From the NCBI RefSeq assembly GCF_000346465.2, contig NC_034013.1:14080486-14144485 (forward strand): a stretch of DNA of 64,000 bases, given 5' to 3'. Shown here piece after piece: positions 14,196 to 25,888 of this stretch; within the stretch, counting starts at the first letter, position 1, and each line of letters starts with the position of its first letter. The position numbers and the translations under genes were made by a program. This DNA comes from Prunus persica. Lineage: Eukaryota > Streptophyta > Magnoliopsida > Rosales > Rosaceae. Below the pieces are notes generated by a model. That model was not told the origin of the DNA and did no database searches. It saw nothing but the letters and a program-made list of their open reading frames with translations.

Positions 14196-16077
14196 TCAGT
14201 CCACTACAAGCAGCTTCTGATACTCTTTGCCTGAGATAGTTGCTTCCATGATAAGGTCCAGGGAAATTTCCCCTCCATTGTCCAAGACCAACTTGAGCAA
14301 ATTGTCAGCGGTGCCTTCAAGCGTCGTCACCCCAGGTTGTTCGGAAGACTTCACCCACCACCTAGGATCGGAGAGACAAGACCACATTTTCCAATACATA
14401 ATATGTGGCACCGCATTATCATACCCTTTCTCCTTATACTTTCTCTGTATTCCCTCATAAATAATCTTCCAACTATTAACTGAATCCTCGTCATCAGACT
14501 CCTCATTATTAGGCTTGGACCTAGCATTATCGAAGTCTGTGGAGTCGGTGAAGACAAACACCTTCTTGATCATCTGCTCTGGCTTCAAATTCCCATTCAC
14601 AGCCTCTTCTAGAATTAAATCAAGCACCTTCTCAAAGTCAACCTCCCAACACCATGGCACTCTCCTTGTCAAAAAGTCTCACCTGTAAGTAAGTTCATCG
14701 CCTTTTATCAGATGTAGTTGAGGATCCGAACCGAAATGGATTACCTTTCCTTTCCATGGCTCTTCATTCAGTTCAGACATTAAAAGAGCAAACCCCACGG
14801 ATGCGTCCATGCTGCGCATCCCGGGCTTGAACATGTACCGGAGGTTGCATACAGCCAAGCAGTTGTTGAGTATCTTCTTGCCGTTTAATTTGCCTTGCTT
14901 TTTTATACCCTCCACCATGGCCTTCCACTGAAGCTCAGCCACTTGCGCGAAATTCCAATGATTCACATAGCTTAATATTTGATGCGGAAGCAAAGCATCC
15001 GCTTCAATTTTGGACTTGTCGACTTTCAAGTTCTCCCAATACTTCTGGTGGGCTTTCAACTTCTCCAAATATGTATCATCCGTACTACCATAATATTTGT
15101 AGGCCTCGTCCAACTTGTCCATAGGCAGCAATACCTCCTTTGTCAGCCGGTCTCGGACAGAGTCTGCATACTCGGCCTCCTCAACACCTCGGTATTCCGG
15201 GTATGATTCTCGCGGGAAAACCTTTCTCGCTATGCTTTGGAGCAGCAGAGCGGAGTCGCTAAAGTTGTTGCCCAAGGAAAGGCAACTGTCTGCAGCCGAG
15301 GTTATCTTCCACCAGTTGTCTTGATCATCATTAGGTTGCTTCGAGTTTTTCTTCTTCAGTTTTTCAATGTCAGACTTCAAGCACTCCACAAAAATATCCG
15401 AAATAAACTCGTGGAAGAAGCGATACTCCGGGTCATGCTCGTACCTCTCGACGACAGCCGCATTTTGCTGGTGCTGCTGGCTCACGTCTTGGCCTTCTAT
15501 GTCATGCGCCCTTTCATAAGCAATCAGCGTGATGTCTCCAATTAATTTAGATTGGCGTTCAAAAGCAAAATTGAAGGAAATACAAGAAAAACCCTGCAAT
15601 AGGCGTGACGTTGCGCGCTAGGGTCTTGGGGTGATTATTGTGTATCCAAAACGTCACGGTGCGGAACGTATCCTCCTCACCTGTTCCAAAGGAGCAATCC
15701 TGAAGTATCTTGTAGATGAGCTTGAGTGCAGTTAGGGGGTTGTGGGACCAGGCCAGCGACAGCAGTTCCTCCAGATGATTACGGCCGGCGCCGGCCTTCT
15801 CCGCATATCGGAAGTTGAGGAAGAGGTCAAGGCAGGGGTTACCATTGCAATTACCATCATCAGTGAGAGTGGAGGAGGGAGAGGATTTGGAGACGGAGAC
15901 CGCGGTTCTTCTAGTACTGCTCAACCCTATAAATGGTGGAATTGGATTTAGGGGTCTCATATTACCTCTTGTCTTGGCAGCGATTGTGGCTGTCTTGAAA
16001 TTGGCAGCCATCAAAGGGTTGCCTCTGGGTAGTTTGAGCTCTAGGGGACGAAGAACAAGACTTGTATAAGTAGCCAT
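14196..16077 (-). pseudogene. DUF2828 family gene, copy A, broken by a frameshift and a nonsense codon
   Basis: Minus-strand homologue of plant DUF2828 proteins (often annotated 'L728-like'; TROVE-like repeats plus a von Willebrand A-like domain; function unknown). It starts at MATYTSLV (16077) and keeps family signatures LAWSHNPLTALKL, NNHPKTLARNV, KVFPRESYPEYRG, LLPHQILSYV, VAELQWKAMVEG, LMSELNEEPWKGKV and VNGNLKPEQMIKKVFVFT. Two lesions are visible. Near 15560-15600 the N-terminal frame ends in TGA and the homologous frame resumes one frame over. At 14677-14679 an in-frame TGA stands where copy B has a Cys TGC codon, and homology continues in the same frame afterwards. A 22-base intron would be needed to rescue the second, which is implausible. 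The metal-binding loop of the vWA domain is also degenerate. Called a pseudogene; a short intron could still explain the first lesion. Confidence 0.8.
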
Positions 16078-16512
16078 TAGTATTGGTTTTTGGGAGAGAA
16101 GGCGATGGCGGCCTTTGTATGAGACACTTTCGTATTTTGAGTTTTTTTTTTTTTTTTCTTTTTTCTGTTCATTTTTTTAAAATTATATAAGGTGATTACT
16201 TGAGCCCCAAGGATTTTTTAATTTTTATTTTGTCAAAAACCAATGATTTAATTAATGAATTTTTTTTTAAATTTTTTTATCAGGCTTATCTTCGAGATGG
16301 AAGATATAGCAAGCTAGTAATTCGTATAAATCGACAGATTTGATAAGAAAATGAGCATAATTAATTTGAATGATGCGAATAATCTACTAATTTATAATTA
16401 ATTTAATAAGGAAGTGTCTAATTATCTTTTTATTAAAAGTGTTGATCTTCAAGGCAAAGGAAATAATTAAGTTAAATCGACAGATAAGATGATCATAAAT
16501 CAAACTAATCAG

Positions 16513-18144
16513 TCAGTCTACTACAACCAGCTTCTGAAACTTTTTACTAGAGATGGCTGATTCCATGAATTGGTCGGGGCCAATTTCTCCACCATTCTCC
16601 AAGAACAACTTGATCAAATTGCTGGACAAGCCACTTAAAAGCGTCACCCCTGGTTCTGTGGAAGGCATCACCGGCCTAGACTCATGGTCCAAACTTTCGA
16701 ACCTCCAAAACACTATGTGTGGCACCGCAGTCCCATACCCTTTCTCCTTAAACTTGCTCTGTATTGCCTCATAATCAGTCTTCCAGCTGTTGTTGGAAAC
16801 ATCTTCAAAGTGTTTGTATTCTGTGAGCACAAATACCTTGTTGATCATCTGCTCTGGCTTCAAATTCCCATTCACAGCCACTTCCAAAATCAAATCAAAC
16901 ACCTTCTGAAAATCAAGGTTCTGGTCCTTGTGCATGTTGCTGACAAACTCGCACTTGTTCATAAGATTATTGCCTTGTATAAAGTGTAGCTGAGGCGACT
17001 CACTAAAATTGATCACCTTTCCTTTCCATGGCTCTTCATTCAGTTCAGACATCAAAAGTGTCAAAGCCACCGAAGCGTCCATCCGGATCCCGTGCCTAGA
17101 ATGGAATTCAGAGTTGTCGTCATATACAGCCAAGCAGTTGCTGAGTGTCTGCTTTCCATTTTTACCTTGCCTTTTCATGTCCTCCACCATTGTCTTCCAC
17201 TGAAGCTCAGCCACCTTCTGGAGATTGGGGTCATCAACAAACGCTAAGATCTTATGTGGAAGCAAAGCATCTGCCTCAATCTTGCACTTGTCTGCTTTCA
17301 CCTCCTTCAAATAGGTCTCATCCGCACCAGCTTTTCGTGAACGGTTGCTGCATTGAGAACGCTCGGCCTTGTCCAAGGGCACCAAAACCTCCTTCCTGAG
17401 CCGGTCTCGGATTTTGCTAATGTAATCAGCCTCCTCAAGATGTTGGTATTCCGGGTACGATTCTCGCGGGAAAACCTTCCTCGCAATGGTTTCCCACAAC
17501 AAAACGGAGCGTATGATGTGGACGTCTTGGGAGTTTCTGGAAAGGCAAGAGTTTGCAGCATCGGATACTTGGGCATCATCATTAATATCGTCAGATTGCT
17601 TCCATTTTCGCTTCAATATTTGAATATCAGACTTCAAGTGCTCGACAAAAAGATCCATAACCTGGTCGTACAGCAAGTGATAGTCTGGGTCATGCTCGTA
17701 CCTCTCAACAGCCTTGTTGATCATTTTCGCAAGGGGCTCCGTCCTCCGGTGTTGGTCTCCGTCTTCTAGAAGCTGGTACAGAATCTCTACAGGGAAAAAC
17801 AAACACTGGAACAACTCAATATTCGAAACGTTACACAATAGGGTCTTGGGGTGGTTGTGGTGGAGCCAAACCGCCGCCGTGTGGAACGCTTGGTAAAAGC
17901 TTTTTTCATCTAGTAGGTTGAAGGTGAGCTTGAGGGTGGTTAGAGGATTGTGGGACCATGCCAGCGGCAGCATTTGCTTGAGCTATTTACAGGAGGCCTC
18001 CATACCATAAATTGGGAAGAGATTTGGGGGTCTCATTGTTGTCGTGGCTGCGGCTGCGGCTGCCTCATTCTCAAAATTATTGGCAACCACGAAACGGTCT
18101 CTGATCAGCTCTGGAGGACCAGCAAGAGTTGTATAAGGAGCCAT
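16513..18144 (-). pseudogene. DUF2828 family gene, copy B, 5' end damaged but long open frame retained
   Basis: Tandem paralogue of copy A. A 486-codon frame runs from the internal Met at 17973 (MLPLAWSHNPLT) to the stop at 16513. It shows the same order of family motifs: HNHPKTLLCNV, KVFPRESYPEYQH, LLPHKILAFV, LMSELNEEPWKGKV, VNGNLKPEQMINKVFVLT. The original start is probably at 18142-18144, followed by MAPYTTLAGPPELI and MRPPNLFPIYG. In that frame a TAG at 17983-17985 stops translation four codons before the MLPLAW methionine, and about 45 residues present in copy A between these points are missing. The downstream frame is clean, so a shortened protein may still be made. The vWA metal-binding loop is replaced by YDDNSEFHSRHG, without the DxSxS pattern. 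Either a recent pseudogene or a truncated, non-metal-binding paralogue. Confidence 0.7.
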
Positions 18145-18549
18145 CAATCTGGCTGTGAGCTTTGAAATATTGTTGACGTGGTTTTTTTGTTTGCTTTGAC
18201 AACCGAGATGAGTTTGGCCATTTTCAGTGCCTTCATCAAAACAATGATTGGGAAAACGCCGGCTTTAATATAGAGGCTCAAATTCAATGGTTTACTTGCG
18301 CCTCAAGCACTCCAACTATACTTTTCTGAATTATTGTTCAATATCTAGGTGAATATCCTAAACTTTTGACTAGTTGGTGACTTTTAAATGTCTCCATTGG
18401 GAAAACGCCCGTTTGGTGTGAATTAATGTTTTTTTTTTTTCCAAATTGGTGACATTTAATATTATTAGTTGTTTCTTTTACAATGAATCAATTTTATTTT
18501 TTTGGCAATATATTCAATTTTCATTCCATCAATTGTTACATTTAATGTT

Positions 18550-18800
18550 CTTATTTGAAGATGAGCTTGAGGGTGGTTAGGGGATTGTGGGACCATGCCA
18601 GCTGCAGCAGTTGCTTTAGATATTTATAGGAGGCCTCCACCTCTGCCTCTTTCTCTGATTTTTCGACGACGTTGAAAAATAAAATAAAAAAAATCAAGGC
18701 AGGGATTACCGTTAAATTGGGATGAGACTTTGGGGTTTCATTGTTGTCGTGGCTGCAGCTGCAGCTGCTGCTGCCTCATTGTGAGGGAGCCGTGAAATAT
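18550..18800 (-). pseudogene. DUF2828 family relict, copy C (5' fragment)
   Basis: A third tandem remnant. The reverse strand reads QLLQLAWSHNPLTTLKLI, then homology stops where copies A and B continue. Upstream sequence parallels the 5' end of copy B (the CAGCTGCAGCCACGACAAC block and the start-codon context), but the ATG position reads ACG. Flanking sequence around 18840-18950 also resembles the flank of copy B at 18225-18320, so the duplicated unit included the promoter. Confidence 0.75.
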
Positions 18801-19495
18801 ATTTGACTGGTTTTGGTTTGCTTTGAAAACTCTGAGGATTCTTGCCATTTTCACGGCCTTCTCTTCATTATAGCAAGGACTGGTCAACGCCTGCTTTAAT
18901 ATAGGGGCTCGTTGGTTTACTTGGGTCTCAAGCACTCCATCTATTGTTTCAAAAGAATTTAAAATAAATTAGATAACTAAGTGAATATCCTTAAGGAACA
19001 AGTAGAGGTTAGCCAGGTTTGGGACGTTGCCCCTGACTGTTCTAGGGTTGACATGATTTAAAAGGTTGGTGTCCTTTTCTCTTGAATAAAATAATTGTGA
19101 ACAAATTTGAAAAACATAAAATACGTTATTAGAAAGGATGAGATGGCACATTACATAGATTGCCATTTCATATGCTACATAGGTTTGGTATTGATAAGTT
19201 GGTAAACAAGTTTGTACCCGTATCACTATTGAAGTTTCTATAGCATCAGGGTTCTCTTAAAAAAACGAAACATGAAATTGAAGGGCCAAATCATTTTACA
19301 TAAATCATTAGAACAACACCAATCAATGTCACTGCAATATGCCCTCTTCTTTCTTCCCATATCACGTTGTCAAAGTATTAGAGAAACTTTAAGGAAACCT
19401 AACCTAAATAGCATCCTCCATATAGTACAGAACTACAGATTGAAAGTAAATTTTCTCTAAAACATGACAGTGGCATTGTAACGTATGGATACATG

Positions 19496-22400
19496 TTACG
19501 CAGATAATTCAGTTTCTTTGGAATTGGCACGTCCTTCAGAAAGCACAAGGGAGACTGGACAATGATCGCTTCCATAGAACCCTACAGAGTGTTTAGAATC
19601 AATGTTTGCTATTTAGATATGAGCAGCATTAATACCAAAAGGGGGCCAAAAAAAAAAAAACAAAAACAAAAGTGACATGGAATGTAACGTATGGAAATTA
19701 TGAAGATAATGCTATTTCATTTCTGCTCTCACAGGAGGAGTGCTCGAAGCTATATTTATGTAATTCTCACCCCCAAAAAAAAAAACCTACCCAGCCAACG
19801 GAAGTAATATTCGACATGGAATTAAACACACCTTGTAGTTCAATCCCCAGCCCATGCATCTCACATGCAACAATCCTATCTTTGAGTTTTTCTGCAGCAA
19901 TGAAGTAGTCTATTCTCATCCTTTTACCTCGATACCTGCCAGAAACCACCCAGTATGTTTATCAGATGGTATTCGTGTATATAACAATATGTCAATATAT
20001 GATATTTCAATTACTCCACTAACCTAATCATTCCTGCATATTTAAACGGCCTCACAAAGATATGCAAACATTGCAATGGATCTAACAATAATGATCCAAT
20101 GCAAATTATTTTCAACATCAAATTCCTGTGGATATTGATCCATATGATATTAAGTTCTTACTTTCCTATGGGGTTTCCAGACCAGGAGAAGCCACGCTCC
20201 ATGTCCTTCTCCTTGTGAAGGAACCGGTATGCATCTATTAGCTTTCCCCTGAAGCATAATCCACAGAACCCGAATCAGACAATGTTCAAAACTTCATGAA
20301 GAAACAAACATATAATGAGAAAGAAAAACCTAGCTCTCCAAGTTATTCTTTGAGTAGCAATATACCTCCCCTAAGTAAATTATGTCTAAATATAGGAAAT
20401 GTAACCAATTATTTTGCAGTGAGATCTCTTCTTTTTTTCAGCCCTCCATCTTCCTCTATGTGCACTCAATCTAAGATAGATGGTAACAACTAAAGCCAAC
20501 TGGAGAACAAGTTGATTAGTCGATGACTAACATACCCAATTTTCCATGGACAGGACAAGCAGCATTAAATAAACTTGGGGTCTTATAAAATAAATAAACT
20601 AAAGAGTGGTTCAACAACTTTGTTAATTCCATTGAAATCATAAAAAGGAGAAAAAGGGCAAGGGAAGAGTCAGGTAGAGCAGCCACAAATTGTGATACAA
20701 ATTGGCATGATATTTTTTTTAACTGGCCTCAGTTTCATGGGGAAAAAGAGACACAAATATCAATAATTTATAGGTTATCCTTTCAACATAATTCTCAAGC
20801 AAACCATGGAAACAAAGTTTTCCAGTGGAGTCGCATACTCTTTCAATATGTTACCAAAACGCTTCCTCTCAGCCAAGGTGAATCCAGGCTGTCCACAATC
20901 CTGCATCATCAAGAAAGCAATACCACATATTATGGACAAATTTTTATTTGACATACAGCCTCACAATCCTGCATCCATTCCCCATACTAATTGTCTAATA
21001 CTAAAACTCAATACACTGTTAATCAAACGAAACAACGACAGGTTTTCATAGTGCAACCATCACCACAAATGATGGTAACTTTTCCTAGAGAAGCATTTGA
21101 ATCTCACAACTGCATGGCTTCAGTTCTTGTAGTAAGTTCTAATTTATCTCAAATGTCAAATACCAGATGATGGATCGGAACCTCCATATTCTATGTACAT
21201 AGGAGTGAAGCAGTTCAAATCCATGGGACCACCAAATACTTCCTGACAAAAGAAATGCATAAGCATCCACAAGAGTGGTCACTAGTCATTTCATTCTTTA
21301 CATTTTTAACCATGTAGGTAAGATATGGCTAGTCAACAAAAAACACATACTAATCACTATGGATATGCAACCATAATTATGTTCTAGTAGCTACAGTATT
21401 AAATATAACACCTCTTTATCTGGAGGAACGTAACCATTAAGCTTTGCTGCACTGAAAAAATCTGGATGACTCACATCAATCTCTTCATGGCTGTATAGAA
21501 GTTTAGATTAAGAAAGAAAAATATAAGTTCCACAATAAGAAAACTGATACACTCGATGAGAACAGAGCAAGAAAAAAGGGGAGAGAGGGAGGGAAGATAC
21601 AAGAGATTTTAAGGGGATAAAACATCTGCAAGAAAGAAAAACATTCACCTAACATTCAGATCACCACACCATATGAGAGGCTTATCTGAAGACTGCAGAA
21701 CAAACTCTAAAATCCTTTTATCCCATTTTCGTCTCCTTGGGAATGAATTTTCTTCCTCCTTCCAACCATTGTTTGGAGCATATGTATTCAACAAATTAAA
21801 GGTCTCAAATTCAGCTAAGATGACCCGGCCATCTGGTTCATGCTTTGAAGCTAACAACAAAGAGAATTATATTAGCTGACTGCTGTTAATATTAGAAAAA
21901 GAACATTTGGGGATAGATATCCAAGCACAGAGATTAAAAATGATTTCCCACTGCATCGTTGGACCACAACATATACATCCCATTTTCTCATTTGAAAACT
22001 AACAATAGTGCATTCTTTTCCAAGAGTTAATTTTACAGAATTTTCAAAAGCATAAAGTTCATCATTTGGATATTTACTATATAATAGTAGAATAAAATTA
22101 TCCAAAACTAATTGGTAGGTAGCAAAGATGTTTGCATCTTGAAAATAGGGCTGGTTTCATATGGGACCTTAAGTGGGTGTATGTTATTAACAGAAACAGA
22201 TTATTAACCAGCAGCAAACCTTTTCTGTCAAGATTGAAAAATACTTTTTGTGGTTGGAAACACTTCTTTACAAACAATGCAGTCCCTGCATACTTTGAAT
22301 CTGCAAGAGACCACCAAACACGATAATCTCCAAAGGGCGGACTTGACAAGGCACGCATTAGTATCTGCACATTTTGAGACAGGAGAAAAGATAACCAACA

Positions 22401-23792
22401 TATAGATTAGTAGAGATCATCGTTTTGGGTGTCTTTGCATGTAATGATCAAACATACAAGTGAGAATATTATATACGTAAGGAAGGTGGAACGAAGGGAT
22501 GGTGAATTTAACTCAATCACGAAGCTTAATTTCATAAACTTTTAGAACTATGAGAACATCCTAGTATTATGCCACCTTAAGAAAACTAACAACTCTTAAG
22601 AGAACAAACTTGTACAAAAGGTATGAAAAAAATCATTAAACCAATCAGGAACTCAAAGCTTTGTAGAGTATTAACTGGGGAATGTACTAAATTTTTGCGG
22701 TGTTGTACGACACTCCAATGCTTTGACTTTGAGCATGACAATGATCGATGATAGGAATGGAATGCAACAGTTCAAGTTCAACAAGCACACTCCCTACCCA
22801 AAAAAATTCATTCCATAGAATATCATACCTGCTTTTCTTCCCGTGATGAGCTAGTGTCATCTTTCAACTCTCCTGGATTTTTAGGTGCACCCTTTGAACC
22901 AGCAGCAGGCATCCTTACTTCCTAATATCAATGCGCAGTTAGAAAGTTGTTACACATGCAATTGCCGAAGCGATTGCTTTTAGAATTAGTAGTACTTGGC
23001 AAAGCATATAGACAAAAATATAGACCAACAAAATGAACTCGGTAAAGGAATCAACTAACAAGGTTGAGTTTGATTCAGATACTAAATCACGAAAGAAAAT
23101 ATCAAATCAAATCCAAAATTAAATTAAAAATATACGCATTATTTGTGTCTAGAAAATATTAATAAAAGGCACCAATCTAGCTAGCCAACTTCTACAATGA
23201 ATCCAAATGACCAGATCAAGTGCACAAACCACCCTGTTAAAATCTGACTAACAAAAGTGTGAACAGCACGACTTAAATATTTAAAACCAAAAGAGTAAAA
23301 ATTTGATTAACTGTGACCTTTACTACTACAAATGTATCAAATATTCAAACCCAGCAACCAAATTTCCCCTAGAGCTCAATACATTAGGAGACCACGTCCC
23401 ATTAAACACATGCCCAAAAAGAAAGCACCCAAATATCCCAGCATACGAAAATAATCAAAATAGCCATACCCATTTGCCATCACAAGCATTCATCAATGTC
23501 TCTCAAACCCCCCAAATGAAAACAAGCCAAAATTTGAAGTGGGAACGTAGAAAGAGAAAGAATGGCTCGCCTGTATTGCAATGACATCTGGGTCAAAGCT
23601 CGTGATGAACTTAGTGAACTCAGGCCAGTTCTTCTTAACCCGGAGAAGAAAGCTATTGGCATTCCACGTTATGAACTTAAGTGGCTCTTTCTTGCTGCCC
23701 TCCCCTGAAATTTCTCCATTTTCTGAAGAAGATGAAAGAGTAGGCTTTTTGGCGGACCCATCTTTCTCTACTGGTCGAAAGAAACGTTTCAT
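19496..23792 (-). CDS. APE1L: AP endonuclease APE1L (exonuclease III family)
   Basis: Complete nine-exon gene. The start is MKRFFRPVEKDGSAKKP at 23792; the stop is at 19496-19498 after ANSKETELSA. Exons resolved include 23792-23571, 22921-22829, 22364-22220, 21850-21649, about 21490-21414, then exons near 20900, 20250 and 19935, and a last one ending at 19496. Exo III motifs in order: ITWNANSF, DPDVIAIQ|EVRMPAAG (metal-binding Glu), LLNTYAPNNG, IWCGDLNV, and GSDHCPVSL (catalytic Asp-His). Known role: cleaves DNA 5' to abasic sites in base-excision repair; Arabidopsis APE1L works with ZDP on 3' ends in active demethylation. The Arabidopsis orthologue (At3g48425, from memory) lies beside REF6, matching this layout. 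Exon 1 ends CAG|GCGAGC, so intron 1 appears to be a GC-AG intron. A copy of exon 1 and the promoter lies at 42-43 kb. Confidence 0.93.
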
Positions 23793-24547
23793 CGTCTCCC
23801 AGGCTCTGAGCTCCAACAGTGTTCGTTCCCTACTAGTACAAAGTCCTCGTCTTTCCCTTATATCTTTGGCCGTGGTTTCTGGTGCTAACGCGAAATGACA
23901 GTTATATCCCTAGAGTTGGGCCTCAGATGATGGTTAAGTTCTCTTTTGTCAGTCTCTGGCCCAAAATGGTGTGTGTAGATAACCTTTTTTTTTTTTTTTT
24001 GTTACAAGCAATTGATTGGGGGAGGGGGTTGACACAAATATTTATTGGATGCATTGAGTCATTTTATAGTGAGGGTCTTGTATATGGCTCTCAGATGAGG
24101 TTCTATCTCTTAGTTTAGTGGTTGGATTAGGCTAACCAGTTTAATTCAACGACCAACTAATTTGATGTAACGGTTAAGTCATAAAACCTCACCTAAAGGC
24201 CATATATAAGGCCCTTACTATAGAATTATAGTGGGTGTATTGGGGTTTCAAACCTCTGCCCACATAAGTGAAAGTCGATGAGCTATAACTAGCAATAAGG
24301 CTACCATGGGTTCTAGCCTAGGTAGCCTTTTAAAAAAATAAAAATATACTACATGTATTTTAATGCTTTTTTTTTTTGGGTCATAGCTAGGGAGGGGGAG
24401 GGGGGAGTATTATATTGGGCTGCCTCATAATTGTCTCCTACGTGAATCAAACTTAGGGACACTTGGAGGGTAAGGGGAGAGTTTGACCCACTTTTCCACT
24501 ATGGTGTCACCCTATGTGCATTTTAATGTGATTCACTCCATAAAAAG

Positions 24548-24913
24548 CTTAGTGCCCATTCGGTAACATTTTAGGAGGTTGTTTTCATTTTCAGAGAAAA
24601 AAGAAGAGGCAAAAACACGTTCGATGACCCAAAAACAGAAAACACTGAGAATGTTTTCATAAAATGAAAACAAGTTTATGTGTACTTGTAGAAAATAGAA
24701 AAAAGTTGTTTTCATTCTCATGGGAAACGTTTTCATAAAAATAACTCACATATTATTATTTCAAATTGTATTACCAGACACATTTTCATTGTTTTTGTTT
24801 TCTGAAGATGTTTTCTAATTAATCTACTAGACGCATTTTCATTTTCTTGTTTTCATTCTCTGAAAATATTATAAGAAAACATTCTCGAAAACGTAACCAA
24901 ACAGGGCCCTAAG
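24548..24913. mobile_element. MITE immediately upstream of the thioesterase-like gene
   Basis: The left end CTTAGTGCCCATTCGGTAAC is mirrored at the right end, whose reverse complement begins CTTAGGGCCCTGTTTGGTTA. The interior has repeated TTTTCATTTTC/GAAAATGAAAA blocks able to fold back. Its right end is 26 bases from the thioesterase ATG, so it occupies the core promoter position. The end sequence recalls hAT-type MITEs; no clean 8-bp target duplication was confirmed. Confidence 0.75.
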
Positions 24914-24939
24914 GCTTCTGGAGAAATGAGGAAACAAGT

Positions 24940-25368
24940 ATGAAGTCAGTGAAGAAGTTCTTGAAGAAAGAAGGTGAAATGGCAATCACCATGGATGGGC
25001 TGCCAGAGAAGTTCTTTGAGCCCTTTATCATGAAAGGCATTCAAGTCGATCTCCTTAAACCCGGTCGTATTGTTTGCTCCTTCAAAGGAACCTATCGTTT
25101 GCTGAATGGAGGCAATTTTATGCATGGTGGAGCCACAACCACCCTTGTGGATTTGATAGGGTCAGCTGCAATCCTCACCATCGGAACTCCCAGCTTTGGA
25201 ATTTCAGTGGAGATTAACGTTTCATACTTAGATTCTGCTTACCCTGGTGAGGAAGTTGAGATTGAGGCCAAGGCTTTACGAGTTGGGAAGGGTGTTGGTG
25301 TTGCCAGTGTTGAGTTAAGGAAGAAGAAGACAGGCAAAATTATAGCTCAGGGCCGTCATACCAAGTAG
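24940..25368 (+). CDS. Hotdog-fold acyl-CoA thioesterase 13-like protein, C-terminally shortened
   Basis: Single open frame of 142 codons, homologous to plant ACOT13/PaaI-type thioesterases, which hydrolyse acyl-CoA esters. It shows LLNGGNFMHGGATTTLVDLIGSA (hotdog helix with the HGG motif and the catalytic-acid Asp region), VEINVSYLDSAYPGEEVEIE and LRKKKTGKIIAQGRHTK. Family members usually continue RHTKYL...SKL. Here a TAG sits at the Tyr position and the same frame then reads LALASKL before a second stop, so eight codons appear lost by one nonsense change. No intron is present although relatives normally have at least one, suggesting a retrocopy; this is inference. The active-site helix is intact, so activity is possible. 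It lies inside the island that separates APE1L from CBBY. Confidence 0.7.
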   Translation: MKSVKKFLKKEGEMAITMDGLPEKFFEPFIMKGIQVDLLKPGRIVCSFKGTYRLLNGGNFMHGGATTTLVDLIGSAAILTIGTPSFGISVEINVSYLDSAYPGEEVEIEAKALRVGKGVGVASVELRKKKTGKIIAQGRHTK

Positions 25369-25554
25369 CTTGCTCTTGCTAGCAAACTCTGAACAGCTTG
25401 GAAGTTGGAACCACGACCCAAGACACAATTCAGTCTGTGTTCTATGTAAAGATTTTTCCACATTGAATAAAATTTCTTTTAATTGAATTATATAAATTCA
25501 CAATTTGAGATGCAAATCAATGATCAATTGAAATTTTCCTCATTCTTGTATAGA

Positions 25555-25640
25555 ATATTGAGAAGCCTTTTTGTGTTGTCAGTGTTGAATTTAGGAAGAA
25601 GAAAACAGAGGAAACATTGTTGTCAAACTGGTGCTTCTCC
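25555..25640 (+). pseudogene. Fragment repeating the 3' end of the thioesterase-like gene
   Basis: TGTCAGTGTTGAATTTAGG followed by AAGAAGAAAACAG parallels the VASVELRKKKTG coding stretch at about 25297-25335, and a later CACTCAATAAACTGTGAACA resembles the 3' flank at 25380-25395. The part between is missing, so it is a small decayed duplicate. Confidence 0.5.
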
Positions 25641-25888
25641 CTACACTCAATAAACTGTGAACAACTTTAAACCAATAATTAAGTGTTCCAATTTACAAAT
25701 TTTGCTGATGGTTATAGTTCAAAGAGTTTCACATGCAAACAATGCTCAATAGCATCTCTCCTCAAACTTATTCCAATTCGAAAAAGTTGTTAAAAACCAG
25801 AAGATTCAATTGCTTAAACTTTAGATCGTAACATGATACAACTGGCCCATGAAAAAATAATCTAAATCAAGAAAAAAAAGTTGATTAT

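Noticed and set aside
14679..14700. Splice donor CAG|GTGAGA rescuing the stop in DUF2828 copy A
   Set aside because: The donor is good, but homology with copy B resumes within about 22-25 bases, too short for a plant intron.
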